From Callipepla californica brunnescens (taxonomy: Eukaryota; Chordata; Aves; Galliformes; Odontophoridae), in NCBI GenBank assembly GCA_023055505.1, contig JALIRH010000004.1, positions 16,425,368 to 16,489,367 of the forward strand: a stretch of DNA of 64,000 bases, given 5' to 3'. This document shows, in pieces, positions 1 through 12,934 of the stretch (its first letter is position 1; every line of letters begins with the position of its first letter). The notes beneath the pieces were generated by a model, which saw nothing but the letters and a program-made list of their open reading frames with translations, had not been told where the DNA came from and made no database searches. A program made the position numbers and the translations under genes.

Positions 1-3000
1 TACAGAGTGCTCTGTTCTTTATTATTACTTTTTTTTTTTTCCACTTAGAAATCTTTTGAAGCACCAGAATCACATACACCTATATTACATATAAACCTGT
101 GGGAACCAGCAGCCCGTGGCCCTCTGTTGAATTGAACAAATGACACTAATTCCCTGAGCAGAAATCCAAGCCTTTCCAAGTGAGCGTCTCCACCACCACA
201 TGCTTGAACTGCTTGTAGCAGACATACACAGGGTACAGTGTCTCAAGTGCCTGTTTTCTTTCCACCCTTGGATGCTTTCATAATTCTGGGAACATCCTGC
301 TCAGAGGTGTCAGTGTGTCTGCTCAGGTGGATCTGAGGAAAGATGTCTGAGAGACAGACTGCCTTAGAAAAATACTGATGGAAAACAGCTGGATTACCAG
401 AGCTAATGGAGTTATAGACCCGAGTGTGACAGCACAAGTGCTGTGCTGCTGTATCTCAGAGAGCAGCCAGCCTGCTAGTCAAGTGAGGATGATGCATCAG
501 TGATGGCAAACCTGAAATAACAGTTCAGACTGACTGAAAGCCTCATTTCTGTAACCTGGCAAACAAGCTAATTGTTTATGTACTACAAGCACTTTGAATC
601 CTTATTAAAAGAGTTAAAAAAAAAAAATAGAAATGCAAATCCTTTTGTTAGGCAACCAGCTTCCTTGGAGTAGGTAATTCAATCCTGTTGCTCAGGAAGT
701 GCCATTGGTTTCTTTTTCTATTAGGTTTAGGGCACAGAGGGCATTTGGATTAATGAGAGGCAGAGATGGTGGGAAAATACTCTGTTGTCCGTACCCTTTG
801 GTAAGCCTGGGTAATTACTGAAACCTTTGCAAGCACTAGCTTTCATTTCAATGTAATTGCAAAATAATTATCTCATCTGGTAGGGGTATCATCTGTGTTG
901 ATTAATGACATACAGGTAATATACAAAACAGCTGCTTCAGAAGTATATGAGCTACCATGGTTCCATCGGAGTTGGCCAGCTGAATGCCCCACGATAAGGT
1001 GTATTAAAAACCTAAGTGATACAGTGCATAACAGTGTTTGCTGTTCATTTTAAGGGGGAAAATTGGCCTCTGTGGGGAGTTTTTGTGTGCCACTGAGAAT
1101 TAGTTGTCCTCACTTGTGTCAGAATCCATAAACTTAGTCTCTGGAAATGAGAATCAAACCAGTAGGTTGTGGACCTTGTTTTTAGAGATGAACTTTAGAA
1201 GCTGTAATAAACAACAACAGTAACGACAACAAGAAACTTTTGTAAAAAGATGTGAGAATAAGAAAGGAAGAAACAGTGATCTCCATACTAAAAACTGAAG
1301 ATGTTCCCTTCACAGTTGTGACACTGGTTTCCTCCAGTACCTTTTTGGATTTCTGCTTGCCATCTGCAGTGTGAGAAATGTTAATATTTCCTGCTTTTTG
1401 TCTTTTTAGGCAGCACGCTCTTTGAGCAGAGCCTCCTGGGACACTTGTGTCACCAATAGTAACTTGAAGGCAGGAAGGTGTCTGTAGGCATGCTTTTGGA
1501 AAGGTGGCCAGTCATTTCCTTTTCTTTCTCCCCCTTTATTTATTTATTTTTATTTTTTTCTAAAGGAACTCTTTTACTTTAGTAACCAGAGAAATTAATG
1601 TATTTCTGAAGTTTAACTGTTAGCTTGGTGCGTCTGTGGGTTCCTCCTGGCAGTCATCTCCTATTGCGATACTGCAAAGAATATCACTGGTTGCTCTTCT
1701 TCTATGCTGGTGCTGTTCAGTAGGGCAAATTGTGGTCTGGAGCTGGAGCTGCAACTGCTGCTCTGTGAACACCAAGCCTTACATCTGATCTGGAATGCCA
1801 GTGAGCCCATATAAAGCTGTTAATGTCTGTGTGAGGTTTTTTAGTCCTCATTACCAACCTAATAGAAAGATAATTCCTCGGCTGCTATTCCAACCTGTGG
1901 GATTTTACCCACTTAATTAATTTTCTTTCTTGCGAAAAAAAAAGGTCTTGTTTTAATGCAAAAGGAGCTGTGCTTGATTTGCTTTTTAGCAATGTATAGT
2001 GAGTGTGGCCCAGAGGTTGTCCTGTGAACCCCAGGAGGCAGTGAGGCACAAAAACCTCCTCTCTCCTCCTGCCTCTCTGCACTAAAGTGCAAGCTAGTCC
2101 ATGACCCAAGGATGACAAACTGCTCTCCCAGTGCCTTTCGGCAGTTCAAAATGCCAGCCTACAGCACCTCCCCAACCTGTCAGTGTGTTGGCGAGCTGTC
2201 TTTGTAAATAAATACAGATATCAAACAATAAGCAGATCCCTTTTTAACATACACTGTTTCAGGCTGTAATATTCCTTTCTGCTGCAGCTCGTCTCAGCAT
2301 CTGTCAAGTTGTTGCCAGCTCTACAGCTCCCTTTCAGTTGTATTTAATGCGCAAAGTTTTATGTTGTGGAGGGTGTAAAATAGGATGAGGAGTTGGCTTG
2401 TTTTACATCTGTTTTGGTGTTACTTGTGATTTATAAAATGTGAAACATGAATGCTTCTGTGTTCCTTCCCATCTCTGTGTCAGAAGATAGTGCAAACTCT
2501 TGTTCCTTATGCTTGATCAAGTGGCTTTCCGCAGGGGTGTGTATGAGTAGAGAAGCATACAGGGATGGTAAAAAAAAGTCATTTGCAAAACATGTCACCA
2601 TCAGAGCCCTAAAGTGAACAAACACCAAAGTGGGGGAAGAAGCTGTGATCAGGGTTGGATGGAAAAAAAAAAACACAAGTAAAACCCAGTTAATTCCATT
2701 TGACTCCTTATATCCCAACAGCCTGGAGAGGCAAGGCTCAAAGCCCCAGGGGTGTACTTTAGTGCAGTGCTGTGGGAGGGATGGCCATTGGCTGCTGGGC
2801 TTGGTCAGGTTCTTATCTCCACTAATAGCCAGCAGGGGTTAGAGAGAATGTAAGAGCAGGGCAGCTAATCAGAAGAAATGCTATGTTAAGCTTCTGTTTA
2901 TTTTTGTTTTCATATTAAAAATGTATTGAGCCCAGATGACCCATAATCTATGGGGTTAACTTCTCTTTTGAGAATTCGCCCCATAGAAAGTCCTTACTTT

Positions 3001-5011
3001 TTATTGTCCTCATCCACTTCTCACATGTCCTGTTGGTTTTGCTTTAGGGAGATGCAAAGGAATCACATTAGTTAACAAAAATCAGACTGTTTATGCAGGC
3101 AGCAAGTCCCAAAGACAGCTCTGTCAAGTTTTTCTGAGGTCTGCTGAGAGAAAGGAGAATATTCCCACTGCCTGAGATGCTCTAAATTGGATTAGATGGG
3201 AACATAGCTGTGCAGAGAGGGAAGGCGTGATCCTCCACTGGAGCAGTGGATTTAGGCAACCCACAGTATCTCCTGTTTCCTAATGTTCCTTGAAGAGTGA
3301 TGATTGAAATCTCTCATCTGAGCATGTATGCACACAAGACAAAATGCAATGTTAGCAGCCCTAAATATATTAGATCAAGTGATACATCAGCTGGAATAGT
3401 AATAGGGAATGAATGGGTTTTGCCTACAAGGGCAGCACGGTTCTCCCCATAATAGAAGGGGAAAATTGGTATTAAAAATGCCTTTGAATGACATTTCTGA
3501 TGTTTCTTAGTAGCTTGTGCACCTGCCTGTGACACATTGCATCTAATGGCTTCAGAGCACTTTACAAACCTGAATAAATAAATCTTTTTTTTCCCTGTCT
3601 GTCTCTGAAAGATGGGAGGTACTGTTCAGTAATGTGTCAGAAAGGGCTAGGACCGAGGTCAGCAGGGTAGGGTTTTGTTGGGCAGCAAGCCACCTTGTCC
3701 TGTGCTGCTTTCTACACTCAAGCACTTGCACCTCTCAGACGCTTTCACTTCCCCTTTTAAGAAGCCAGGATGTGGTCTGTGCATGTGTGTTTGAAAAGCA
3801 TATAAAATGAGCACCTGTGGGGTGGAGTTTTGGCCGCTGCTCTGCCTCGGTGTCCTGCAGGACTGTGGAGAGTGCTTGCAGAAAGGACCTTACCCCCAGC
3901 TTGTTACCTTCACCCTGTGAGAGCTGTTCAGCACTGAGATGCAGTGGAGCAGCCAGTGCTCCAGGTGGGCATGTACATAATTACCATTGGCTTTGGGATG
4001 CTGGAGGGATTGGCTGTGGCAGAGGATTTTTGTTTTGAGAGAGAGCAAAGCAGTGAGTTAAACGGGGATGGAGAGGAGAGGAGCTATGAAATAGGTTTGT
4101 ATGGCGCCAGCTTAATGTTTGAATTGGAGCTGTCAGGGAGAATGAGATCCAGGCTCAGAGCTGTTCTCTGGAGAGAAGCACTTGCAGAGAAATTGCTCTG
4201 TTAAGCTCTGGCTCCACCCCTGCCTCAGGTCTGGCTGACTTCTGCAATGGGAAGACTGACAAGGGTAGCTGCCAGCCATCCTCCCTTCCCATTGGCCTTC
4301 CCTTCGAAAGGCTCTAATCTACCTTCTACTTACTCACTGCTGTCACTACCTGAGTATCTCCCAACAAACCCTTCTTCTGGCTTTATTGGTGTCTTTACTT
4401 CACACTCCTGACCTCTGTTCCATCACCTTGCTCTCTTTTTCATTCCCCTCTTGTTCTCTGGTCAAAGCCCTCCTCTATCTGGTCCCAGTGGAATGAAAAG
4501 TAAGATTTATCTCCCCAGTGTTGTCAGAGATTCTGCCAGATGGTTCCCTTCACTGCATTCAGGTGTGCAGAAAAGAGTTGATCATTACCTGATCAGGAGG
4601 AAGTGACTGAGACGAGGTCACAATCCTCCTTGGGCACGATATCCAGGCATGTGTCTTATGTGTGTCACTGCTGTTCTGACAGGTTGACCAGCCTGGATCA
4701 CTGCGCTGGGGACCTGAAGCGAGGAGACTGACTGATGTGTGTTTAGCACAGCCTGACCAAGTACTTCTCTGAAGGCCTGTCCCTCCGAGCAGCACACAGG
4801 TAAGAGGCAGCACTGCTGCTGCTCAGACTTTGCTGCTATGGGCTCTGCCCTGGCTAGGGCTTCAGTGGGCTGAGAGGAGGATTTTTCCATTCGTTTGTCT
4901 TTGTCACCTCTGCCTGACATAAATGTAGAGGTGAAACTTTACATTGTGTTTACAGAGCAGGAAATGTTTTTCATCAAAAATGTACTCCAAGATGAGGAAG
5001 ACTGCTTGTAT

Positions 5012-5083
5012 GGATAGGATAGGATAGGATGGGATGGGACGGGGGACGGGACAGGACAGGACAGGACAGGATAGGATAGGATA
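5012..5083 (+). repeat. Pentanucleotide minisatellite, GGATA to GGACA and back
   Basis: About 14 units of five bases: GGATA copies, then GGGAT and GGGAC variants, a G5 spot, several GGACA copies, then GGATA again. G-rich on the plus strand. Confidence 0.9.
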
Positions 5084-7173
5084 AAACTGTGGGAAGAGTA
5101 TACCGAAAAAAGAATAATCTTACATACGTATATGCTATTAATAAAGCAATACTTAGACCTTTTGTTCTAAAGTAATTTTATATTGAACGTTATCTTAATG
5201 TAAACAGAAAGCTTTTTAAGCAAATGAAGAAAGAAATGTGCATGGGGAAAAGGGGTTAAGTAAGAAATGAATTGAATTGTTTACTTTTTGACCAGGCAAG
5301 ATGTTTCAGGTCAACCAAAAGTGAAAAGAAAAACCAAACAGAAAAGCCCTGTAGCTCTGATTGCGATGACTCATGGAAACCAGATCTAGAAAAGATGAGG
5401 CTCTTTAGTCCAAACCCTTAATCCCCTACTAGTATGAAACATTGTTCCCAGCAGTGCCTACCAGTCCTGTTTTAAATGATGGGATTTTCCCTTGTCCCTT
5501 TGGGATACTATTCCACAGTCTAATAGAATTAATCTGCTTACTTCTCTTTCAACCTCTGACCACTGCAGATGCAATTAGTAGTAGGCGATGGGAGGATTCT
5601 GTTTCCTATGCTGTATTACGAAGGCTTAGGGCTGTACTGTGTTAAACCAGACATCAGTAGCAAGTGTGTATGCAAGAGTGTGGCTTATCTGTCAGTACTC
5701 ATTACAGCCCCATAAACGTCTTTGAACTAGAGTTCTCAGACTCATAGGAGCTTTTCTACAGTCGTAATTCAGGATCTGATAAGGCATGGACTAATGTATT
5801 TGAATGCCTGTGAGAAAAAACAGTATGATTGGAAACAAAAATAAAATGCAGGGGCATCTGCTGCTTGTGCTAGAGACTTTCTGGGACAATTTAAGTCTCT
5901 ATTTCTAGAGCATTCTCTGGCTCTGCTTTTGGTTTCTCTCATGTACAAACTGGTAGGATCTGTGTGAGTCATTTTTTTGATGTATCAGTAGTGCTGGAGG
6001 AACCAATGCACCTTTGCAGCTGTGAATTTTAGAACGTGAATAAAAACTGGGTTTCTGCTGATGTTTATAAAAAGTCTCTAGTCAATCAGTTGAATATAAA
6101 GCCAAATGAATTGGAGATGAAAATTGTATCTGGTTTTAGTCTGTGTTTCCATTCATCACAAAGTGGAGCTTTCTTCTGTGACATTTCACCCATTTTGCCC
6201 CTTAAATTTGGAACTGTTCTAGCAGCAAGAACTGTCACTCAGTTTCTCAAGCACACAGATGGGGTTTGGACTGGTTCACACAGGGAGGCTCCAGCACCAG
6301 TTGATCTGTACAGACAGATGCTTGGATTCATCCACTACAAAAGTGAATAAAAACACATGGTTAAACTGGAATCTATTGCAGTGTAGTTCCTGGTGGATGT
6401 CTGACTAAGGCTGCAATGTGAAACAGGGCCAGGGGTCATGAAGAGCTGTGCCAGCGTTCCGTGTGGGCTCTATCCAGTGGTATTAAGAGAGAAGTTACAA
6501 TCCTGTTCCTTCCCCCTTCCCATAAATCCCTGACTGTAATATGCCATAGCTTTTCTGGAATATTTCTTCAAATAGAAAAACTAAGTGTAAGCATAGTCAC
6601 TGGTCCAGTGTTTCACTATCAAGATAACTTAATTAAGTCTCTTAAAATTTGACTAGTTTGCCTGTATTTATCAGATCAGAATTTCTTAAACTTAAAATCA
6701 AGTTGCAAAGCTTTGATGTGTTCTGTGAGTCCAGTGCTAATTTGCCCATTATTTTTAATCAGTTGAAATTCTTTTTGAGCTTGGTGCTTGGCTGCTTCAT
6801 GTGGTTTTGTAACATACTGTAAAGGATGGGAAGGTGGTGACTGAAGCAGGGTGTAATGATCCATAGCAGCACACGTTTGCTGCCCCAGTTTTGCCAGGCA
6901 AGCTTCTTTCCAGTGAAAGTGTCAGTAAACCCAAGGCAGAAAGCTGCAGTTTCTCCTTCGCTCTTCCCTTTTTCTGATGCAAGTTTATCTCGCTGCTTGC
7001 TTCTTAAAAGCACTGCATTAGCTGTGGGGCTGTGAAGTAAAAAGCATTCTTTAAATACAGATCTGGTGATAGTCCTTTCAGAAGCTGCATTTCTCAAGCT
7101 GGGAGCTATTGACCCCTTTCAGTGCAGTCACAAAGAAATCCAAGAGGAAATGGAGGGTGAGGACCAGCAGGGA

Positions 7174-7191
7174 ATATATATATATATATAA
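7174..7191. repeat. AT dinucleotide microsatellite
   Basis: About nine AT units. Confidence 0.9.
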
Positions 7192-7636
7192 TTTTTTCCC
7201 CCAAGTTGTCTTCTTACTTCACCCCCTGCCAGACTGGCTATTGTGCAGGACCCACATGGGATACCAATCTCCATATAAGGAGAATTGCATCATGCTGCAT
7301 TCTTTCTAAAAATTGATTATTTACAGTTGCCTTATACTTTTCTCTTGCTGAAAGGTTTCCTGCTTTTGTGGAAGATCTGGTTTAAAGGAAAGCAGTAGGC
7401 TCTGGAACCATGTGTAGAGTCACAGTTTGTGCAAAACTCATGGATGCTGGGGATCATCTTCTTGCATCCTCGTGTATCAGTAACTGGGAGATAGTCTTCA
7501 GCACAGCTCCCATGGAAGCCCTATAAAAATTAGCCAACTTTCCTTTAAAAATCTATTGATTCATCTTGTAACAATCTGCCTATTTTTCTATAAGAACCTG
7601 ATAAAAATCTGTAACTGGTAATCCCGCAGACTTCTT

Positions 7637-7665
7637 AAAAAACAAAAACAAACAAACAAACAAAA
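7637..7665. repeat. AAAC tetranucleotide microsatellite
   Basis: Three to four clean AAAC units within a longer A-rich run. Its reverse complement resembles tandem forkhead-type TGTTTG, probably by chance. Confidence 0.85.
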
Positions 7666-8904
7666 GAACAAGCAGACAAAAAGAGTACTCCCTCTTAGAA
7701 ACAGCAGCATTTTCAGTTTAATTTGCCACAGTAATGTCCCTGAGCATGTCTACAGCAGGGGAGAAGGAAAATAATTTCTATTAATAAAATGTTTTCTTTT
7801 GCAGAAAATTTGTTGTTTGGTGTTAGTAAGAACTTAGTAGGCATTGCAAACCAACCTTTTTTCCTTTCTGAAATGTTGAGACGACACTTTAACTGCCATT
7901 TTCTCAAAATTACATAAGAACTTTTTCAAAGTTGTTTTGTTTGTTTGTTTTTAATAAGGCCAAGAAACTGGGGCTGCATTGACCAAAGGAAAGAGAAACC
8001 ATATTTGGGAAATTTTCTGTGATCTCTCTGTAGACTGTGAGTTGAATTGCTCAGAAAAGCCATGCTAGTCTCATTGCTCGGCAAAATAAGTCTCCCAGAT
8101 AACTTTCTGTCATGAAAAATTATGCATGCTAAAGATACAAGAGCTTCCTGAGATGCTCGAGTTTGCATTGATACAGAAGGGGAATGCCCTCCTATGTTTT
8201 TCTTTCTTCATAAAGTATAATTTGGTGCCTCCTAAATACTGCCCACTGTGATATCAAAATGAGGTATCATTGACAGTGAATGGTATGTTCAGTTCTCAAA
8301 TTACCATTGGATTGGTTCGTGATTTTTGACACCTACATGATTGTCGTTGGTCATTTGAGTGGACATGGTACAAATGCTCCTCACTGATGCAAACTCAACC
8401 ATATCATGGGCAAGGTGCTTTGCCAAAGGATGATGGGGTTTGCTCTTGTGCCAGGGAAGGGATGCAGAACTGCCTTTCAGCTCTGCTCTGAGCCGTGAAG
8501 TGATGCTGTCAGCGTCGTGCAGAGTGAGAGGGGCTCTACATCTCCTAGCCTGAGACCTCCAGAAAGATGTGTGCTTCTGATTTGTGAAATCTGAAACATA
8601 CTAAGTGGAGCTGGGGACTTAGTTTTAGAGCTGTTTGAATTATTCTCTGTCTGTAGAGATTTTCAGGAAGCAGATAATGTAAGAGGGGAATATATGTGTG
8701 TATTTGAAACTTTTTTCTTTGGCTTTTGAATAAGAGCTGGGATCAGTAAAAAGTGCTAACTATTAAAATCAGAAGGACGGATAGCATTATCACGTCAGAG
8801 ATGCAGAGGGTTTTGACAGTTGTTCATACAGTTCCTAGCCCCGCTCCTCGCATTCTGACAGGCAGAAGCAGCTTGTTTCCTGTCTGCCTTTCTTTCTTAT
8901 CTGT

Positions 8905-8955
8905 ACTGGGATGTTAAGGTATTTTCCAACTTAAATGATTCTATGATCCTGTGAA
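8905..8955 (+). mobile_element. CR1 LINE 3' tail fragment
   Basis: Contains AAGGTATTTTCCAACTTAAA followed by TGATTCTATGATCC, the typical CR1 3' end with about one and a half copies of the terminal ATTCTATG unit. Only the last 50 or so bases are recognisable. Confidence 0.7.
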
Positions 8956-11900
8956 GTGAGCTGATAAGTTTTCTGCTGTAGGAAGTTGCGATTGAAGTGT
9001 TTTATTTTGTGCAGAAACTGGCTTTGTGAAACTTTGCATTCATTTTCAGAGAAACCTGAAGATGAAAATGTTCTTTTTTCTGGAGAGTTTATCTTCTCTC
9101 TTTTTTTTCCTTTTTTTTTTTTTTTTCTTTCTGTTGCTCATCCTTTCTGTGGCACAGTAGGAATAGGTAAGGGAAAACATACACACACACAACAAAAAAC
9201 AAACAAAAAAAAACAACCCAGGAGAAGTCATCCAGAAATTCTGTTTCCTCAAATGAAAAACTGCCTGCTAAAAATGTCTATATATCTTACTTAAAAAAAA
9301 AAAAGACTTTTAAACTTGCAGAATATGAAAAAATGGTTACTTCTGTTGAATGCCCCAGCCAGTTTTTAAGTGAGGTTTCTTATCTGCATTTCTTTGTCTA
9401 CTTAGTACAAAACTTCAAAACCAGTCTTGCAAGAGGAACTTCAGTGTAGGTGAGCCACTGGACAGAGCCGTGCACAGCAAAGCCAATGATAACCCAATGA
9501 CTGCTTTGTCCTTCATAAAATAACTTGTTCCTCACGTAGCTTGTAATGGAGGTGAGCTGCATTGTCAGCAGACTGTTGGCAGCACTGGCAGATAGGAAAC
9601 CAGGAGCTCAACAGCCTTGAGCATGCTTGTGCTGGACAATTGGACAGTTCTTGGTAGAACATGGCAGGAGTGGGAAGGTACAGACAACGTGTAGGCGTTG
9701 CATGGCTGGATGATGTGGTAGGATACAGTGACAGTGCTTTGCCTGTATTTTAGTGCCAGTGCCCAGCCTGTGGAGGTTTTGAAGTGAACTGAGCCCTGTC
9801 TGCAGCTGTTTCTTTCTTGAAAAAGGACACAGGGTTTCTAGGATGGATCAACCCTCCAGTAGCACATGAAAAAACAAATAAGTTCCACAGTAGTATGTTT
9901 AAACAACATAAACTTCCTCTTCTAAATCATTTGTGAAAGGTTTATTTTTACATCCTCTAACACTTACTAGGTGTTAATTTTCAGACTTGGCTGTACCATT
10001 GCCTTAAAATATCAAAATACCTAAGAGCTCTAATGGGCTCAGTCCTTCCTTGCTGTATGTCATGACACAGCCACTGAGCACAGGATGGCAGGAGTTAGGT
10101 TCTACTGGGAACTGCCTGTGCTGTATTTGTCATCTTGAGCCACTTCTGGCAGCTTTCCCTAGCAACTGTTGATGACAGGATATTGCAGTTTGTGACTATC
10201 TGACCCCACTCATTTTCTCATGTTCTGCAGCAGGGCTGGTTATGGGGTTTGAGCATTCCTGCTGTCTATCGAGGTACACTTGGTGCTCTATAAATGACGT
10301 ATCTCAGGGCAGAATTTGTCACTGAGTCCTCAAACTGACCTGTGCCATTTATAACCTTTGTGACTGCAAAGTACATTTCGAGGAAGCTAAAAATAATATT
10401 CTCAATTTAAAGCTATTTCTCCAACAAATATTTAGTCAACAAAAAGACAGGGAATGTCTGGTTTTGTTTTTTTCCCCATGTTTAAGTGTTCAGCTTTCAG
10501 GATGGAGCTAGAAGTTTATCATGAGCTATTGGCCTGTTAGCTGAGTTGGCTTTAGCGAATGGATTATGTTACTGGAAAGTGGAATCCCTTGCCAGAATTG
10601 TTTTTGCTGTTCCATTTCCCTTTCCATGTCCTGTTTTTGCACGTTATCTGGTAGCTGTGCTAAGGCCAAAGTCTTATTGCACTGATGAGAACCAGGAGTT
10701 GGCATTCTGCACGTCTGTCTCCTTCTGCCAGAGGCCAGTAGGCAAAGGAGAGCATACATTTTTAGTATTTACATGAGTACAGTTTATGGTCATTGGAAAC
10801 ACCTGAAGATCAGCACATCAAAGCTCTGATTCTCCTAGTGCCTTAGCATGACCACAGTGTGGATAATGTTCAGTACATTCAGATCTGGTTGGAAATGAGT
10901 CACTTGGAAAACTTATAATAACCAAATACATCTAAACCAGAATTCAGATGTATCAGGCTAGCAGCATAAATCCGTATGGATACTCAGCAGTTCTGAGTAT
11001 TGAGTGTACAAAACTGAAAAAGCTGCTTTAGTCCACTACTTGATGTCTTAGCCATTTACTGAGTGCTTTTTTATTGATCAAGAGTAACGGTAATTGATTA
11101 GAAGTGTGGCAATCTCCTGTTTCTTTGGAGAATAGAAAATCAGCAGTGTGTATCAAACCCGTGATTCACACCTCTGTACCAGGTCATTTTTATGAAAGAA
11201 GGAAATTATGCAACTTTTATTCAAAAGTCTTCATGGAGACCGTAAATCTTCGTGAAATCAAGTTGAAATTAAGCAAATTGTTTCAGTCAGTGAAAGGGTT
11301 ATATATCTAAGTTTGTAAACATCAAGATATTTGATTCCAGATTTTCTTTAAGGAACACAATTCTGTTTTAAAAGTGTCCAAGCCACTCTTTTCAACATTT
11401 AAAAACTAAAACCACATTTCCCTATTAAAACATGATCCAAAAGTTTTATAAAAAGAGTTGGGGTTTATTTTAAAAAGTTAGGGAAGAAAAAAGTTTCATC
11501 TCAGGTTGAACAAAACTCTGGGCTGAGTGAAGAAACATCTTCGTATTGTTTTGTTTTGGGGGAAAAAGAAAAAAAGATCTTCCAGTTTAAACAAGCTCTT
11601 TTTCCCCTCCCTTTTCTTTTTTGGTTTTCTTTTTTGTTATGTGGTTTTGTCACCAAAGCTACAAAATCTATTGATCATCTTGACACATTCCTTCTGATGG
11701 TACTGGCACGGACTCTTTTCCTTGTTATTGTTTTCTTTTTGCATGTTTGTGGCTCCTCTCTGGAAGAGCTTGGGGTTTGTCTGGCAGGAGCACAGCACTA
11801 GGGCTGTCCTCCTGCTCCTCTTCCTGCTGCAGAGTTGCTGTAGCCCCCACAGGTGCTGGTAACCTGTGTGCTGCAGCCTTCCTTTTTCTTTCTTCCCCAT

Positions 11901-12345
11901 TCAGCTTTGTTGAGTTGCTGAGTACTCCCAGCAGCAACCCAGGGAATAAAGCATGAGTGCACCGTTTCCTTTGCTAATTCTTTCTGAATGTGTCGTGGTG
12001 ACTGCAGCTGGGTATTGAGTACTGCCCTCAGCTCCAGTAGTGGGCTGAGTTGGAGACCCCCAGAGGACACTGCCTGTATTCTGCCTGTGTTGCCCATATC
12101 CCTAGCACGATGCCTTCTTTGAGGAGCAGCTCTCCCCTCCCCATCCCAAGTGATGCTATTGCTGAAGAATGTTGGATGGAGACCATTATACACATACTGG
12201 AGGTGCCGCAGGATTTGGGGTTTGAGTTTGATTTAAAAAGGAGGAGATGTGAGAAAGAAATGTTGTTTTTAGGGGGGACCCAGGCTGTAGCACATTGCAG
12301 AGCTGTTTGAAACGTGTTCAGTAGGCAGAGAGGTATGTGGGTGCT

Positions 12346-12364
12346 GGGGGGGGGGGGGGGGGGG
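12346..12364 (+). repeat. 19-G homopolymer
   Basis: Uninterrupted G19 on the plus strand. Such runs are rare and often miscounted in assemblies. Confidence 0.9.
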
Positions 12365-12912
12365 CTCAGTTAGCAATGCAAATGTTCCCAAGGAGTGCTC
12401 GAGGCTGCTGTCCCAGGCACCTACTTTGTTAATGCTTCTGGTGAAGATGCTTTGGGAATAATCAATCAGTGTCGCTCTGTGTTTCGTCCTTGTTGGAGCT
12501 GCTCTGTCTTGTTCTCTCAGTGCTGCCCATTTTGGTTTTAATTTCTGCACAGAGGTTTGAATCACACAGGCAGGAAAGTTTGGTTGTGCAGTGGGCTGAG
12601 GCCTTTGCCTCTGCAGCACTAAAACACGTTTGAAGTTGTAGGTCCTGAAGAAGGCAGTGGTACTGGGGTTTACTGAATGTGCCCTGAATTCTTCAGTGTT
12701 TCCTAGCTCAGGATGAAGCTATGCTCCTGGATACTGTGAGCTCCCATTTGGAGCACTGCAAGGACCTTCCCCTTTGGCTCTTTCGCATGCTGCATCTCTT
12801 ACCTGCCACATTTCCCACCTTCCCTCTGACTCCTTTCTGTGCCTCCAGATTTTTTGATGCTGCAAACAGCTGCTTGTTGTTTTGCTTTTGCTGAGGTGAT
12901 GCTGCAAAAGGC

Positions 12913-12934
12913 TTTTTTTTTTTTTTTTTTTTTT
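12913..12934. repeat. 22-T homopolymer
   Basis: Uninterrupted T22. Confidence 0.9.

Larger units (their letters stand above)
1..8904. other. Noncoding DNA, probably TSPAN18 5' intron
   Basis: Short unrelated open frames only; none has a recognisable domain or splice-compatible coding pattern. Holds T-rich runs (1535-1560), a GGATA-type minisatellite, an AT repeat and an AAAC repeat. Assignment to a TSPAN18 intron rests on the acceptor at 35847 and on the known long 5' noncoding part of the gene. Confidence 0.55.

Noticed and set aside
1..60. Minus-strand AATAAA near the left edge (TTTATT on plus) and an acceptor-like pyrimidine tract with AG at about 48
   Set aside because: No exon or gene could be followed on either strand from here. 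The sequence is too short and T-rich to be informative.
7637..7665. Tandem forkhead-like sites (reverse of AAAC repeats) as FoxD3 targets
   Set aside because: It is a microsatellite; similar AAAC-type tracts recur at 9190 and 38920, so binding meaning is not supported.
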